Both the position numbers and the translations under genes were made by a program. Below are positions 7,657 to 17,808 of a stretch of DNA of 64,000 nucleotides, piece after piece. Within the stretch, counting starts at the first letter, position 1. The number at the start of each line of letters is the position of its first letter. The stretch comes from Paenibacillus andongensis. GTDB lineage: Bacteria; Bacillota; Bacilli; Paenibacillales; NBRC-103111. The notes under the pieces were generated by a model. That model had not been told where the DNA came from. It did not search any database and saw nothing but the letters and a program-made list of their open reading frames with translations. The DNA lies in the NCBI RefSeq assembly GCF_025369935.1, contig NZ_CP104467.1:5215001-5279000 (forward strand), read 5' to 3'.

Positions 7657-9963
7657 TTACTTGTTCTTCTTAATTTTTGTCAGTTCTCTATTTAGTGCAT
7701 ATAACAGCTTTTCAGTGAAGTGTTCAGGCGCCATTTCCGCCAACATATCGATCTTAAATCCTTGCGTCATGCCATACGTTGGTTGCGCTCTAAAACCTTC
7801 TCCTAAATATTTATTTAAGACCGCTTCCGCATCCTTATTCTCAAAAAGCTCTTTAAACGTGCAACGACTGGAGTAAACATCGTCCGTAAACTGTAACTCC
7901 TCGATCTCTCCATCTAAATCAGGCATTTGGAACCAGTTAGTAACTTCGCCGCCTTTTTCCTCTACAGGGGCTTCATAACTTGGATTCGGTTCATTCACCT
8001 TATTAAATTTTGCAATATCTACGTATTGAGCATTATCTTCATTGGCCACTGCACGTATTTCATTCATGCCCTCAGCCAGGGATACATTTTCGAAGACGAA
8101 AACTTTATCATCATTTGTTTTAGATTGAAATTCATTTCCATTTACGTATAGCGTTACTTGATTGCAGTTTGTATACACCTTAACATGAATGCTGCCCTCT
8201 GCTCTATCAATATGGCGTTTACTGGTGATATGAACAAATTTTTCCTCAGACCAATGAGCTTTATACATGTAGAAGGCATCCTTCTTGATCTTTCTGTCAT
8301 AGGAGACAAGACCCTTGTTGTTTCTCCCCTTGACTCCACCTTCATCTCTGATATTCGCTCCGAAATCAAACATGTTCCATACATAAGTAGCCCAAAGGAA
8401 AGGTCTCTCCTCGAAGGTCTTCCAAACCTTCTCATGGAACAGGGCGTGATATTCTTCCGTGTAATCTTTTACCTTTGGATCCGTACTGTGGTATTGGACT
8501 ATACCTTCTGCCCCGTATTCGGATATACACAACGGCACATCGGGGTTAATGCTGTGAAACTTATCAAGCCAAGGCGCAAAATCCTCAGTCTTACCGTGAT
8601 ACCAACCATAATATTTATTGTAACCAATCACATCCGTCATACGGTTATATTCATCTTCCTCATTGACAAATAAAACATTGGCCATCGTCGTTAGCCTAGT
8701 TGGGTCTTCCTTTTTCGTCAATTCATGTAACTCTCTAACGAGTCTTCTAACCTCCGGTCGTTCACCGCCGATTTGAATTTCGTTTTGTATCCCCCAGAAT
8801 ACGATGGAAGGATGATTATAGTTCTGTCTGATCAATTCTACCATCTGCTGCTTCGCATTAATCCCTTCCAATTCATTCTGCGACATAACCGAAATGAAGG
8901 GGATCTCAGCCCATACCACCATACCTTCTTTGTCACACAAATCATAAAAATATTGGCTGTGCTGGTAATGGGCTAACCGAATGGAGGATGCTCCGATTTC
9001 TTGAATGTATGCCATATCTTCGACTTGCTCTTGTTCCGTAATGGCCCAGCCCATATCCTTTCTGTCTTGGTGTCTTGATACACCATGCAAAGGCAGATGC
9101 TCGCCATTTAAGAAGAAGCCTTTTTCAGGATCAACATGAAAGTATCTGGCTCCAAAAGGAATCGATAATTCATCGATCGTGTCATTAAAGCTAGTCATTG
9201 AAATGTTGGCACTGTACATATAAGGATTTTTTCTACCCTGCCATAGTGTTGGATTGTCAATAACGCAAGGCAGCTCTTCTGTTTTGGTTTCTCCCGCAGC
9301 CAGGATAACTTCCTTAGAGGCATAGGTTACAATACGATTATCAGCATCGAGAATATCCGCCCAAAGTCTAACTTTTTTCTCTTCATGACTGTCATTTACA
9401 AGTCTTGATCGAATGTTCAGTTGGGCTTTTTCCTTAGATACTTCTTCCTGAACAATATATACGCCATTTGAACCATAATCCATCAAGTCAAAATGAACAG
9501 GATCCGTAACAACCATTTTCACATCGCGGTAAATCCCCCCGTAGAAGGTAAAGTCTGCTTTCTGAGGATAAACGTCATCCACAACCGTATTGTCAACTTT
9601 TACCGCAAGTACATTTTCAGCTCCATGTTTAACGACGTCTGTCATGTCAAACCTGAAGGTGGAGTACCCGCCTCTGTGCTGCCCCATATGCTGACCATTT
9701 ACGTATACATCAGTAATACTGTTAGATCCATTGAACTCGATAAACACTTTACTTCCCTCGTATGATGGCTCAACCGTAAAAGCCTTTCTGTACCAACACG
9801 CACCTTGATAATATTCATAGCCATTTGCTCCATCGATCGCGTTCCATGTATGGGGAATGTTCACCATATTCCAATGCTCATCATTGTACAATTCACTTTC
9901 AGCTTGTTCTTCGTTCTGCCGAATAAATCGCCAAGCATCATTCATCTCCATACATCTTCTCAT
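7657..9963 (-). CDS. GH2 beta-glycosidase (beta-galactosidase or beta-glucuronidase type)
   Basis: 768 residues. The order is an N-terminal jelly roll (about 1-150, with GGYSTFRFDMTD), an Ig-like sandwich (about 165-275), then the TIM barrel. The acid/base is E395 in WGIQNEIQ and the nucleophile is E482 in CISEYGAEG; RHQD at 297-300 is also a GH2 signature. A C-terminal Ig-like region (about 590-680) follows. There is no signal peptide, so it acts in the cytoplasm on imported oligosaccharides. The start ATG overlaps the GH78 stop (ATGA), so the two are translationally coupled, and GH43, GH78 and GH2 form one operon. The family contains galactosidases, glucuronidases and mannosidases; sequence inspection alone does not separate them. 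Confidence 0.9.
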   Translation of the reverse strand: MRRCMEMNDAWRFIRQNEEQAESELYNDEHWNMVNIPHTWNAIDGANGYEYYQGACWYRKAFTVEPSYEGSKVFIEFNGSNSITDVYVNGQHMGQHRGGYSTFRFDMTDVVKHGAENVLAVKVDNTVVDDVYPQKADFTFYGGIYRDVKMVVTDPVHFDLMDYGSNGVYIVQEEVSKEKAQLNIRSRLVNDSHEEKKVRLWADILDADNRIVTYASKEVILAAGETKTEELPCVIDNPTLWQGRKNPYMYSANISMTSFNDTIDELSIPFGARYFHVDPEKGFFLNGEHLPLHGVSRHQDRKDMGWAITEQEQVEDMAYIQEIGASSIRLAHYQHSQYFYDLCDKEGMVVWAEIPFISVMSQNELEGINAKQQMVELIRQNYNHPSIVFWGIQNEIQIGGERPEVRRLVRELHELTKKEDPTRLTTMANVLFVNEEDEYNRMTDVIGYNKYYGWYHGKTEDFAPWLDKFHSINPDVPLCISEYGAEGIVQYHSTDPKVKDYTEEYHALFHEKVWKTFEERPFLWATYVWNMFDFGANIRDEGGVKGRNNKGLVSYDRKIKKDAFYMYKAHWSEEKFVHITSKRHIDRAEGSIHVKVYTNCNQVTLYVNGNEFQSKTNDDKVFVFENVSLAEGMNEIRAVANEDNAQYVDIAKFNKVNEPNPSYEAPVEEKGGEVTNWFQMPDLDGEIEELQFTDDVYSSRCTFKELFENKDAEAVLNKYLGEGFRAQPTYGMTQGFKIDMLAEMAPEHFTEKLLYALNRELTKIKKNK

Positions 9964-12773
9964 TGTGCAGCCACTCTCCTTACCAAAATTGTAAATTGAT
10001 ATTTGCCGCTTCCCGCATTAAATACAATTCGTCCATCTTCATATCGTGCATCCGGGAATTCATTGGATACTTCCTTAAGATCATCTTGATTGCCTGAAAG
10101 CATGATCGTCGCCGTCGTATTCACCGGCACCTCAAAACGATAGGTTACGCCCTGATTCATTTTTTCCCAGCTCGATTTAATGGTTCCATAGAGGGATTCA
10201 TACGTTGCAGACGCCTGCGTGAGCGTACCTCCCACTGTTGGACTCAACATAAAGTGCTTGTAACCAGGGGCCTCCCAAACGGGACGAATTCCCGTTACAC
10301 CCGCGAAGAGGAAGTCGCAAACAGCGCCATACGAATAGTGATTCAGAGATCCTGACAACTCACCATCCGGCTTAATTCCTTTCCAGCTCTCCCAAATGGT
10401 CGTCGCACCGTTGCTAACGGCATACAACCACGAAGGGCACGTATGCTGCTCCAACAACCGGAAAGCGATATCCGCATGTCCGTAATCCGCCAACACCTGA
10501 AGGATGAAAGGTGTCGATAGGAAACCAGTATTCAAGTGATAATCCTGTTCTTCGACCATCTCGGCCAGCCTGTCGGCGACCGCTTGTTTCTTATCCTCAG
10601 ACGCCAAGTCAAATGCAAGAGTACGGACATTCGGGGCCTGCCTGCCTTCCAATATAGAGCCGTCATCTTTAATAAAATACTGATTATATACTCGTCTAAT
10701 TTTCTCATATAGGGCTTGGTACTTGGCTTCTTCCTCCGTCTTCCCAAGCACAGATGCCATTTCTGAGAGCAATCGGGTGGAATAGGCATAGTAGGCCGTT
10801 GATACATCCGGATGGTTTCCTTTGGTTTTGCTCAAAACGGCCATGAGATCACCAAACTCAGTATCCGTTTCAAGCCACTCCCCCCAATGGAACCTCGTAT
10901 CCCAGATGTAATCAGCGTCAAGTTCCCCGTCCGTATAATGTTGATAAGGAGGCGAATCTTGGTATAGCTCATTCGCATTCTTCGCACAGGCAGCCATGTA
11001 ATCGACCCATGCCTTCGCTGAATCAAACTGCTTCTCTAAGATAGCCTTGTCTCCATAACAAAGATACATCGTCCATGGAATGATAACTGCCGCATCGCCC
11101 CAGCCTGCAGAACCGTCAAGAATACTGGCTGTACCAGGTTTTGGCCTGCGCATGGTCACCATCGGATTGTTATTTTGCTCCATGAATCTTTCCCATTCCT
11201 CCACGCTGTGATGCCCAATAACGGTTGGCACTGTGCTGCCGACCGAACCGTCAGCAAATTGTTCCGCCGCAACGTCGGCCATCCACTTTTCAAAGAAAGG
11301 GTACACATTCATGAAATCTGACGCCGTTCTACAAAATACTTGGGCGTCCCCTGTCCATCCCGCTCTTTCCCGGGTTGGGCAATCGGTAGGTACCTCCATA
11401 AAGTTTCCCTTCTGACTCCATTTGGAGTTAGATACCAGCTTCGTGATTAACGGATTCGAACAGGTGAAATCCCCCGTTTCGTCTAAGTCGGAATACACCG
11501 CCACAGCTGTAAAATTCTCGGGAGTTATTTCTCCTGGATAATTCTTAACGAGTACATAGCGAAACCCGAAGATCGAAAAACGTGGACGGTAGCTCTCTAC
11601 ACCATTGCCAGCTGTAATGTAATGAATCTCTTGGAAATCCTCTAGTGTCCCATGCCCCGCAAGGTTTTGCAACGTGAAGTTTCCGTTCCGATCCAAGGCT
11701 TCTCCATGAATCAAAACCACTTCCGTTCCCGCAACTCCCTGAACCTCCATCTCGACCCAGCCCGCGATATTTTGTCCGATGTCCAGCACCGTTTCTCCAT
11801 TCGGCGTCTGCAATACTATCGGCGTAAACCTTTCTTTCTGTTTTACCGGGACGCTTCGGGTACCAATCAAGTTGTCGAATCCATCGGCTGCGAGCTGGGC
11901 AGGCTCCCAGGAGGAATCGTCATAGGAAGGTTGATTCCATCCCTCTATGTTGATTCGGGCGTCATAAAGATCTCCAGCTTTCATGTCCGATTTAAGCAAG
12001 GGTCCAATGGAAGTTCTAAAGGAGTCGTCACTGCCGATGATTTCGCGGCTTCCATCTTCATAGTCCAACACTAATTGTCCTAAAAAAGCTACTTTATAAC
12101 CAAAATTGTTCTTTAGACTTGCTCCGCCTGTAGCCCCTCTCCACCAACCGTCCCCGAGAATGACACCTAGCGCATTTGCGCCTTCTTGCAAGAATGGAGT
12201 TACATCGTAAACTTGGTATTGCAGGCGTTTGTAATAAGAAGTGAAACCGGGCGTGAACAGATGGTCCGTGCCCTCGATTCCATTCAGATAAAAGCTGTAC
12301 AATCCCTTCGATGTCAGGCAAGCTCTGGCCGATTTGAGCCCCTTCTTTACGGTGAATTCCTTCCGGATATACGGAGCCGGCTTATAGGCGTGAATATCCA
12401 CTTCTTTCTCCGGTTCAATCCATCGAGCCTTCCAATCCAAAGCGTTCAGCAATCCAGTTTCAAAGAAAACAGGATCGCTGAAAGGTGACTCCTCTTCATG
12501 ATTACTCCAAACTTTAACTCTCCAATAGATCCGTTCAAGCGATTTTAATTCAGGACCTTCATACAGAGTGCCCTGCGATTTGTCCGTCTCAACCTTGCCG
12601 CTGTCCCAAATCTTGTTAGTGAAGCTCTCGGTTGCCGATGCTTGAACTTGATATGCGGTTTGTATGACGTTCCTGCCGTCACTCCGAAGTTTCCAACCTA
12701 GACGAGGCTTTTGCGTATCCAATCCCAAGGGATTTTCCAAATACTCCGTTCGCAATGATACTACTTTCAACAT
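9960..12773 (-). CDS. GH78 alpha-L-rhamnosidase
   Basis: 937 residues, the usual length for this family. The domain order matches bacterial GH78: an N-terminal Ig-like domain (about 1-120), a rhamnose-binding jelly roll (about 130-310, with GDGWWRGA and DMKAGDLYDARI), a linker sandwich, the (alpha/alpha)6 catalytic barrel starting at the family signature DCPTRERAGWTGDAQVF (about residues 465-480), and a C-terminal sandwich. The acidic residues in this signature and the downstream Glu are the usual catalytic region. There is no secretion signal, so it is cytoplasmic. It removes terminal alpha-L-rhamnose from imported oligosaccharides or glycosides. It starts with GGGAGG and an ATG 73 bp after the GH43 gene and overlaps GH2 by 4 bp. 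Confidence 0.93.
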   Translation of the reverse strand: MLKVVSLRTEYLENPLGLDTQKPRLGWKLRSDGRNVIQTAYQVQASATESFTNKIWDSGKVETDKSQGTLYEGPELKSLERIYWRVKVWSNHEEESPFSDPVFFETGLLNALDWKARWIEPEKEVDIHAYKPAPYIRKEFTVKKGLKSARACLTSKGLYSFYLNGIEGTDHLFTPGFTSYYKRLQYQVYDVTPFLQEGANALGVILGDGWWRGATGGASLKNNFGYKVAFLGQLVLDYEDGSREIIGSDDSFRTSIGPLLKSDMKAGDLYDARINIEGWNQPSYDDSSWEPAQLAADGFDNLIGTRSVPVKQKERFTPIVLQTPNGETVLDIGQNIAGWVEMEVQGVAGTEVVLIHGEALDRNGNFTLQNLAGHGTLEDFQEIHYITAGNGVESYRPRFSIFGFRYVLVKNYPGEITPENFTAVAVYSDLDETGDFTCSNPLITKLVSNSKWSQKGNFMEVPTDCPTRERAGWTGDAQVFCRTASDFMNVYPFFEKWMADVAAEQFADGSVGSTVPTVIGHHSVEEWERFMEQNNNPMVTMRRPKPGTASILDGSAGWGDAAVIIPWTMYLCYGDKAILEKQFDSAKAWVDYMAACAKNANELYQDSPPYQHYTDGELDADYIWDTRFHWGEWLETDTEFGDLMAVLSKTKGNHPDVSTAYYAYSTRLLSEMASVLGKTEEEAKYQALYEKIRRVYNQYFIKDDGSILEGRQAPNVRTLAFDLASEDKKQAVADRLAEMVEEQDYHLNTGFLSTPFILQVLADYGHADIAFRLLEQHTCPSWLYAVSNGATTIWESWKGIKPDGELSGSLNHYSYGAVCDFLFAGVTGIRPVWEAPGYKHFMLSPTVGGTLTQASATYESLYGTIKSSWEKMNQGVTYRFEVPVNTTATIMLSGNQDDLKEVSNEFPDARYEDGRIVFNAGSGKYQFTILVRRVAAQ

Positions 12774-12846
12774 GTTGGTAACCTCCCAAAGCTAAGATTG
12801 ATAATTAAAGTCCGGAATCGATCTTTTACGCAGTTCATGTGCCACG

Positions 12847-14400
12847 TCACATAGTAGGCGTATATTGAAACCAATCGAAAGCTGCGGGAACCGTACACGA
12901 TTTGCCGTTACCTGTTGCATACAGACCAAAGTACACGCCCGTAAATCCGCCAGCCACTTCGGTCGAGAGCAACGCGCACTCACCAGACCCAAATGGTTTT
13001 CGCTCCCCATTCGGGGAGGAGTAATAGAACGAGTATTTAGCTGGATCCGCTTCCAAACCGAGGATGATGTCAGAGCCTTCAAACTCTTCTTCCATCTCCA
13101 CTTTCCAGAGCGACCCGATTCGCCTGCGAAGGATCACTTGACGTCTTCCATTTGCTCCACAGGTAAGCGCTATCTCATAATGGAACCTCTCATTCATATA
13201 CACCGTAAGCCCAGCTTCTTCGCCTTCCTCTACGGGTTCAAATGACATAAGCGTAGAAACGCTGCATCGAAAATGCTGCTGTCTCCGTCCTATAAACGCC
13301 GGAGAACCGATATCATTCAAGGTCACGGCAGAGCCGCGAAGAGTCAGCCAACCCGGTCTTTCTTCCAGGGACCAGTCCGCGTCCTGCGGATTTCTTAAGA
13401 AGTTCCACTCCAACTGCAACCGGTTGGAATTAAAATCATCAACGTCAGGCGTAGGCGTCTCATCGACTACAAGCGGAAGCGTTCCAGCATCCATCTTCTC
13501 GGCAATCCTGCCGCCCTGCCCGATCACCGGCCATCCGTCCGCGGACCAAGTAACCGGGGCTAGGAAGGTCTCACGTCCCAAATGGTGGTGCCGCCCGCTA
13601 AACGGAACGGATACGGGGCGAATCCCCAGGAAAACGGCCCACCAGCTTCCATCCTCCAGTTGGACGAGATCCGCATGGCCCGTTGCCTGGATGGAACTTC
13701 CCGAACTCCGGTGAGTCAGGATCGGATTGTCAGGATTGCTTTCGAACGGTCCGTATGGCGAATTGCTCCTTGCGATCGTAACCATGTGACCATACTCGGT
13801 TCCTCCCTCTGCAATCATCAAAAAATACTTCCCGTTAACCCGATACAGATGCGGGCCTTCCGCAGATTTTCCGCCCGTGCCTTGCCAGATGAGACGTCGT
13901 TCGGATAACAGTTTTCCGGACTCCAGGTCGATTTCCGCTTGATATATCCCCTTCGGCTCATCCCCAAAGAATCCGCCAGTTCCTGTAATATAGACGCGCC
14001 CATCTTCATCAAAAAACAGGGATGGATCTACACTCGGCCATTCCGGCCAAATCGGCTCGGACCATGGTCCCTCTGGCTTTTCCGCCCAAACATAGAAATT
14101 GCGAAACATTTTAACATTCGTTGTAATCATATAGAATCGTCCGTTATGGAAACGAATGGTTGGCGCATAAATGCCCATTGAACTTCTACAGCCTTCTAAA
14201 TCTAACTGGCTTTGGCGGGTGAGGCAATGTCCAATCTGCTTCCAATGAACGAGATCTCGGCTATGAAAGATCGGGACGCCCGGAAAATATTCAAATGTAC
14301 TTGTGACCAGATAAAAATCTGCACCTACCCGACAAACACTCGGATCGGGGTGGAAGCCCGGGATTACCGGGTTTGAATATTGAATAGTCGAATCAGCCAT
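12847..14400 (-). CDS. GH43 beta-xylosidase / alpha-L-arabinofuranosidase
   Basis: 517 residues. It starts with the typical NPVIPGFHPDPSVCRVG block. The three acidic residues of the five-bladed propeller are visible: D19 (base, HPDPS), D125 (VDPSLFF) and E181 (acid, SAEGPHLY). The last about 190 residues form a beta-sandwich of the GH43_C2 type, so the layout is that of cytoplasmic xylosidases/arabinofuranosidases. There is no signal peptide. It is the first gene of the GH43-GH78-GH2 operon, and a 42-bp regulatory element with a -10 box lies 61-102 bp upstream. Together with GH78 and GH2 it suggests a decorated plant glycan or glycoside as substrate. Confidence 0.92.
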   Translation of the reverse strand: MADSTIQYSNPVIPGFHPDPSVCRVGADFYLVTSTFEYFPGVPIFHSRDLVHWKQIGHCLTRQSQLDLEGCRSSMGIYAPTIRFHNGRFYMITTNVKMFRNFYVWAEKPEGPWSEPIWPEWPSVDPSLFFDEDGRVYITGTGGFFGDEPKGIYQAEIDLESGKLLSERRLIWQGTGGKSAEGPHLYRVNGKYFLMIAEGGTEYGHMVTIARSNSPYGPFESNPDNPILTHRSSGSSIQATGHADLVQLEDGSWWAVFLGIRPVSVPFSGRHHHLGRETFLAPVTWSADGWPVIGQGGRIAEKMDAGTLPLVVDETPTPDVDDFNSNRLQLEWNFLRNPQDADWSLEERPGWLTLRGSAVTLNDIGSPAFIGRRQQHFRCSVSTLMSFEPVEEGEEAGLTVYMNERFHYEIALTCGANGRRQVILRRRIGSLWKVEMEEEFEGSDIILGLEADPAKYSFYYSSPNGERKPFGSGECALLSTEVAGGFTGVYFGLYATGNGKSCTVPAAFDWFQYTPTM

Positions 14401-14435
14401 TTTATCTCCCTTTCCTCGTTTAAGGATCTATTAAC

Positions 14436-14502
14436 ATCATAAGGTCAATCTAAATCACTCACTAACACTCTCACGACTTATCCATAACGTTTTACCGACA
14501 TC
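14436..14502 (-). promoter_or_regulatory. Regulon element copy A and -10 box, before the GH43-GH78-GH2 operon
   Basis: The 42-bp element (14461-14502, plus strand beginning ACTAACACTCTCACGACTTA) is one of four near-identical copies. The minus-strand -10 TATGAT (14436-14441) lies exactly 19 bp from its edge. Inferred to be the binding site of the YesN-type regulator at 16204-17808. Confidence 0.7.
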
Positions 14503-14528
14503 CTGTTTACAAGCTATGGGCTAATGAA

Positions 14529-14562
14529 AAAACCAGGCCCATTAAAATGGAAACCTGGTTTT
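14529..14562 (-). terminator. Terminator after the second binder gene
   Basis: AAAACCAGG and CCTGGTTTT pair; on the minus strand the stem is followed by a T-run (TTTTTTCATTAG). It directly follows the binder stop codon. Confidence 0.75.
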
Positions 14563-14566
14563 GAAC

Positions 14567-16102
14567 TTATTTTTGTTTGTTTGCAGCCGCCCAAGCCTCA
14601 AGCTGCTTTTGCTTCTCAGCAATAACTTTATCGATACCCGCGGCTTTCAGTTTAGCTCTGAAATCGGGTAACTTTTCGGCCGGGTCGAGCGTTCCTGACT
14701 CCAACCCCTTCGCATACTGATCTGTTACGTTTTTAAGAGCAATAACCTCATTTTTGACAGGCTCCGAATTGAATGTGAAGCCGAGTGCTTTTGATTTGGT
14801 CGCTTTTTGATTGGCTTCTGCAGTCAATTTCCACATTGCCTGCAAGTCTGACTTCATCAGATATGCGATGGATGGATTAGCGTATATCCAACTTTGAATC
14901 GAATATCCAACCGTCTTCGAATCAATACCGGCAGGGTAATCGATCGCATTATCCGACACTTTCACATAATGCTTCCCTTCAATACCATATACAAACAAAT
15001 TAGCAAGATCCTTATCCGTGTACATCAAATTCATGAGCATCATGACGCGTTCAGGGTTGGCAGAATTAGCGGATATCGTCCACAATCCCGATTGCGTACT
15101 GGAAGTAGTCGCATAAATATTAGGCATTAATGGTGCAAAAACGAGCTCTTTGCCATTCGCTCGGGTTTCAGATTCCAAGTTGCCCGGTCTAAGACCGATG
15201 AAATAAGAAAATGCCTTGTCTGCTTTCAATAAATCAGAGGCGTTAGCTTGCGTTGTCGCGGCATCCTTATTGATATATCCCGCCTTAGCCCAACTATGAA
15301 CCTTGTTCAAGTAGTCTTCATACTCTTTGGTCTCAAACAAGTTCACGACCTTTAGACCATTGTCATATCCAGGCAACACGCCCAAACGGTCCCCCAGTTT
15401 ATCATACCAAACATAAAAATCCGACGGCACAGATAGCCCAGCTCCGAGCGGAACGATAGTTGGCTCATTATCCTTAATTGTCTTGTACACTTGATCCAGG
15501 TCATCAATCGTCTTGATGGATGCTACATTAATTTTGTACTTATCCACTAAATCTTTCCGCATAAGTACCCCGGGAACCCCTGACGTGTAATCCTTATAGA
15601 CAGGCACTCCATAGGTTTTTCCTTCAATTTTAACGCTAGAAAGATAGGCGGGATCGATCTGCTTTTTGATACCGTCGCCATACTTATCGAGCAGACTGTC
15701 GATCGCGACTATTTTTCCTGTTGCCACATCGGGGCTGTACCCCGCACCAAATTCAAAGAACAAATCCAGTTTCTCACGGCCAGAAGTCATCAAATTCATT
15801 TGTTGCGACCAGGCCCCGATACTGATCGGCATAATTTTTACTGTTGCATTGATTTTGGCCTTTGTGATTTTGTTAATTTCATCTTGTACCGCTTGGGTAT
15901 CCTTAGGTGCTGCTCCGAATGCCGGAATGGCAATTGCAATCTCATAGGAGTCTTTCGTAGCACTGCTCGGGTTTGTGCTGGAAGCCGGAGATGCAGCAGC
16001 GCCACTGCTTCCTTCATTTTTCGAAGACGAACACCCGGCAATCACTCCCGTTAACATGACTGTGACAAGCGACAATGTCGCCAACTTCGCTTTCTTTTTC
16101 AT
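14567..16102 (-). CDS. Extracellular solute-binding lipoprotein of the second glycan locus
   Basis: 511 residues from the ATG at 16102; the G-run just upstream supports this start over one at 16126. The signal peptide is MKKKAKLATLSLVT followed by a lipobox GVIAGC, then a Ser/Gly-rich linker. The rest is a long type-1 binding domain similar in size to LplA-like proteins. It is a monocistronic unit between the GH43 operon and the response-regulator gene, with its own copy of the 42-bp element (16165-16206) that overlaps the regulator's stop codon. It should feed the two permeases encoded at 19694-21602. The substrate is inferred only from the neighbouring GH43, GH78, GH2 and GH1 enzymes. Confidence 0.9.
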   Translation of the reverse strand: MKKKAKLATLSLVTVMLTGVIAGCSSSKNEGSSGAAASPASSTNPSSATKDSYEIAIAIPAFGAAPKDTQAVQDEINKITKAKINATVKIMPISIGAWSQQMNLMTSGREKLDLFFEFGAGYSPDVATGKIVAIDSLLDKYGDGIKKQIDPAYLSSVKIEGKTYGVPVYKDYTSGVPGVLMRKDLVDKYKINVASIKTIDDLDQVYKTIKDNEPTIVPLGAGLSVPSDFYVWYDKLGDRLGVLPGYDNGLKVVNLFETKEYEDYLNKVHSWAKAGYINKDAATTQANASDLLKADKAFSYFIGLRPGNLESETRANGKELVFAPLMPNIYATTSSTQSGLWTISANSANPERVMMLMNLMYTDKDLANLFVYGIEGKHYVKVSDNAIDYPAGIDSKTVGYSIQSWIYANPSIAYLMKSDLQAMWKLTAEANQKATKSKALGFTFNSEPVKNEVIALKNVTDQYAKGLESGTLDPAEKLPDFRAKLKAAGIDKVIAEKQKQLEAWAAANKQK

Positions 16103-16139
16103 CGTATCCCCCCCACAAGTTATCATTCTTTACACCTTC

Positions 16140-16206
16140 ATCATATCGTTCAATGAAGTGAGCGACTAACACTCAAACGACTTCATAATAGCGTTTTCAC
16201 GACTTA
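16140..16206 (-). promoter_or_regulatory. Regulon element copy B and -10 box, before the binder gene
   Basis: The element spans 16165-16206 and overlaps the last three bases of the response-regulator gene. The minus-strand -10 TATGAT (16140-16145) is again 19 bp from the edge. Four-way conservation against unrelated flanks makes chance unlikely. Confidence 0.7.
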
Positions 16207-17808
16207 TTGATCTTTGTTGTTTTGGCTTCTATATTCCATCGGCCCTAATCCGACGTGTTTTTTAAATAGTTTTGTAAAATAGGAGAAATTCGTGTACCCC
16301 AAAGTTGATGCAATAGCGCTTACAGGGCGCTCCGTATGCGACAATAACTCTTTGGCAACTTTGACTTTTTCAAGAACAATATAATCGGATAGGACATAAC
16401 CCGTCTCTTTTTTAAAAATCCTCGTTAAATAATCCGGATGGAGAAATACTTGATCTGCGATGATTTCGCGCGTCATATCTTGGTCCAAGTTAAGGGATAT
16501 AAAGCTTTTCACGGTCTGAACGATCTTTTCTGTCTCTTTGACCGCTTCTGCATGGATCATCGCTTTGCTCACAGCATGACGAACCCAGGCGAGCATATCC
16601 GTTATAGACCGCACCGCCGACTCCGAAATACGTCTTGACTCTTCATCTCCAAATAATTGGTTGGCTTCAATGCCTCTCAAGTTTAGATAGGAGAATACGA
16701 CTTGTGTGAAATTTTGATTGAATTGGTGTAAGATTTCAGCATTTATTCCTTGATTGTTGACAAGACTGCCTACAATCGTTTCCACTTCATGAACGACTGC
16801 ATCTTTAGTAGCTGTCTTCATAAGAGAGGCGACTCCTCCCAATGCTGGCAGCTTTGCATGGGGCATGGAGGTGCCGTTATGATGCTGAAGATAGACTTGG
16901 TTCACGAAGGCAACATTGTTCCGATCATGTCTCCGCAATTCTGCTACTATTTCAGCCATTTCAAATGCTTCTACAGATTGTCCAAAATAACAGGAGAGGT
17001 CACAGTAAAAATAATCGTTACAAGAATCGATATATCGTTCACAAGCTCGGTAGAGTTGTTCGTATTCCCAATTCGTTCCCCTGTTTGCAACCATGATCAC
17101 CAAGAGCATTCCCCGATCCAAGTGAAAACATATTCCGTTTGAGCCGTCACCGATCAGAATTTCTTCGGCTGAATTTTTAAGGGCATACTCAAGGATCTTC
17201 TCATCTCTCCGATTTAACTCTCTTTTCCATTTCTGGACCGAAATGAGGATGGGGAGAAAGACCGATTCTTCCGTAATAGGAATGTGATGCAATTCCACTT
17301 GATCTCGTATCGCGGCCGGCTGGCTGGGTATGGAATGGTTGATTAAGTCCACCCAGAACCGTTCGATAATAAAAGAATGATGCTTGAGCCATAACTGATG
17401 GGATTGACTATTTCTATTGAATTCACTATTTCGATTTATAATGTCCTGTGCCTTTCGTATGGCATTTTCCAAGTCAACTGCACGGACAGGCTTGAGTAAA
17501 TAATCAACGCTCCCAAGCTGAAGCGCTTCTTTCGCGTATTTAAAATCAGCATGACTTGTGAAGAAGATCGTCGCCGTATTCGGGTGATGCTCTCTCACCC
17601 AAGTCAGCAAATCAAATCCGCTGCCTTGGGGCATTTCGATATCACATAGCAGAATATCGATCCTTTCCTTTACGAACAATTCTTTGGCTTGTCTGATATT
17701 AATGGCTGTGAGCAGTTTGCTGATGCCTAATTTATTCAGATCAAGATCAGATTTCACCCCTTCAATGGCGAGAACTTCGTCGTCAACAATGAGTAGATGA
17801 ACATTCAT
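16204..17808 (-). CDS. Response regulator with AraC-type DNA-binding domain (second YesN type)
   Basis: 534 residues. The receiver domain has the acidic pair D9/D10, phosphoacceptor D56 in LLCDIEMPQGSG, and K106 in YLLKPV. A long middle region (about 130-420) is followed by AraC-type helix-turn-helix motifs (MTREIIADQVFLHPDYLTRIF; VSAIASTLGYTNFSYFTKLF). Its ATG overlaps the kinase stop (ATGA), so both are made from one mRNA. It is placed in the centre of the four units that carry the 42-bp element, and is the best candidate to bind it. No copy of the element precedes its own operon, so autoregulation through this site is unlikely. Confidence 0.92.
   Translation of the reverse strand: MNVHLLIVDDEVLAIEGVKSDLDLNKLGISKLLTAINIRQAKELFVKERIDILLCDIEMPQGSGFDLLTWVREHHPNTATIFFTSHADFKYAKEALQLGSVDYLLKPVRAVDLENAIRKAQDIINRNSEFNRNSQSHQLWLKHHSFIIERFWVDLINHSIPSQPAAIRDQVELHHIPITEESVFLPILISVQKWKRELNRRDEKILEYALKNSAEEILIGDGSNGICFHLDRGMLLVIMVANRGTNWEYEQLYRACERYIDSCNDYFYCDLSCYFGQSVEAFEMAEIVAELRRHDRNNVAFVNQVYLQHHNGTSMPHAKLPALGGVASLMKTATKDAVVHEVETIVGSLVNNQGINAEILHQFNQNFTQVVFSYLNLRGIEANQLFGDEESRRISESAVRSITDMLAWVRHAVSKAMIHAEAVKETEKIVQTVKSFISLNLDQDMTREIIADQVFLHPDYLTRIFKKETGYVLSDYIVLEKVKVAKELLSHTERPVSAIASTLGYTNFSYFTKLFKKHVGLGPMEYRSQNNKDQ

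Noticed and set aside
8154..8673. Long frames opposite the GH2 gene, one of 171 codons
   Set aside because: Shadow of the GH2 coding sequence; no ribosome binding site and no domain seen.
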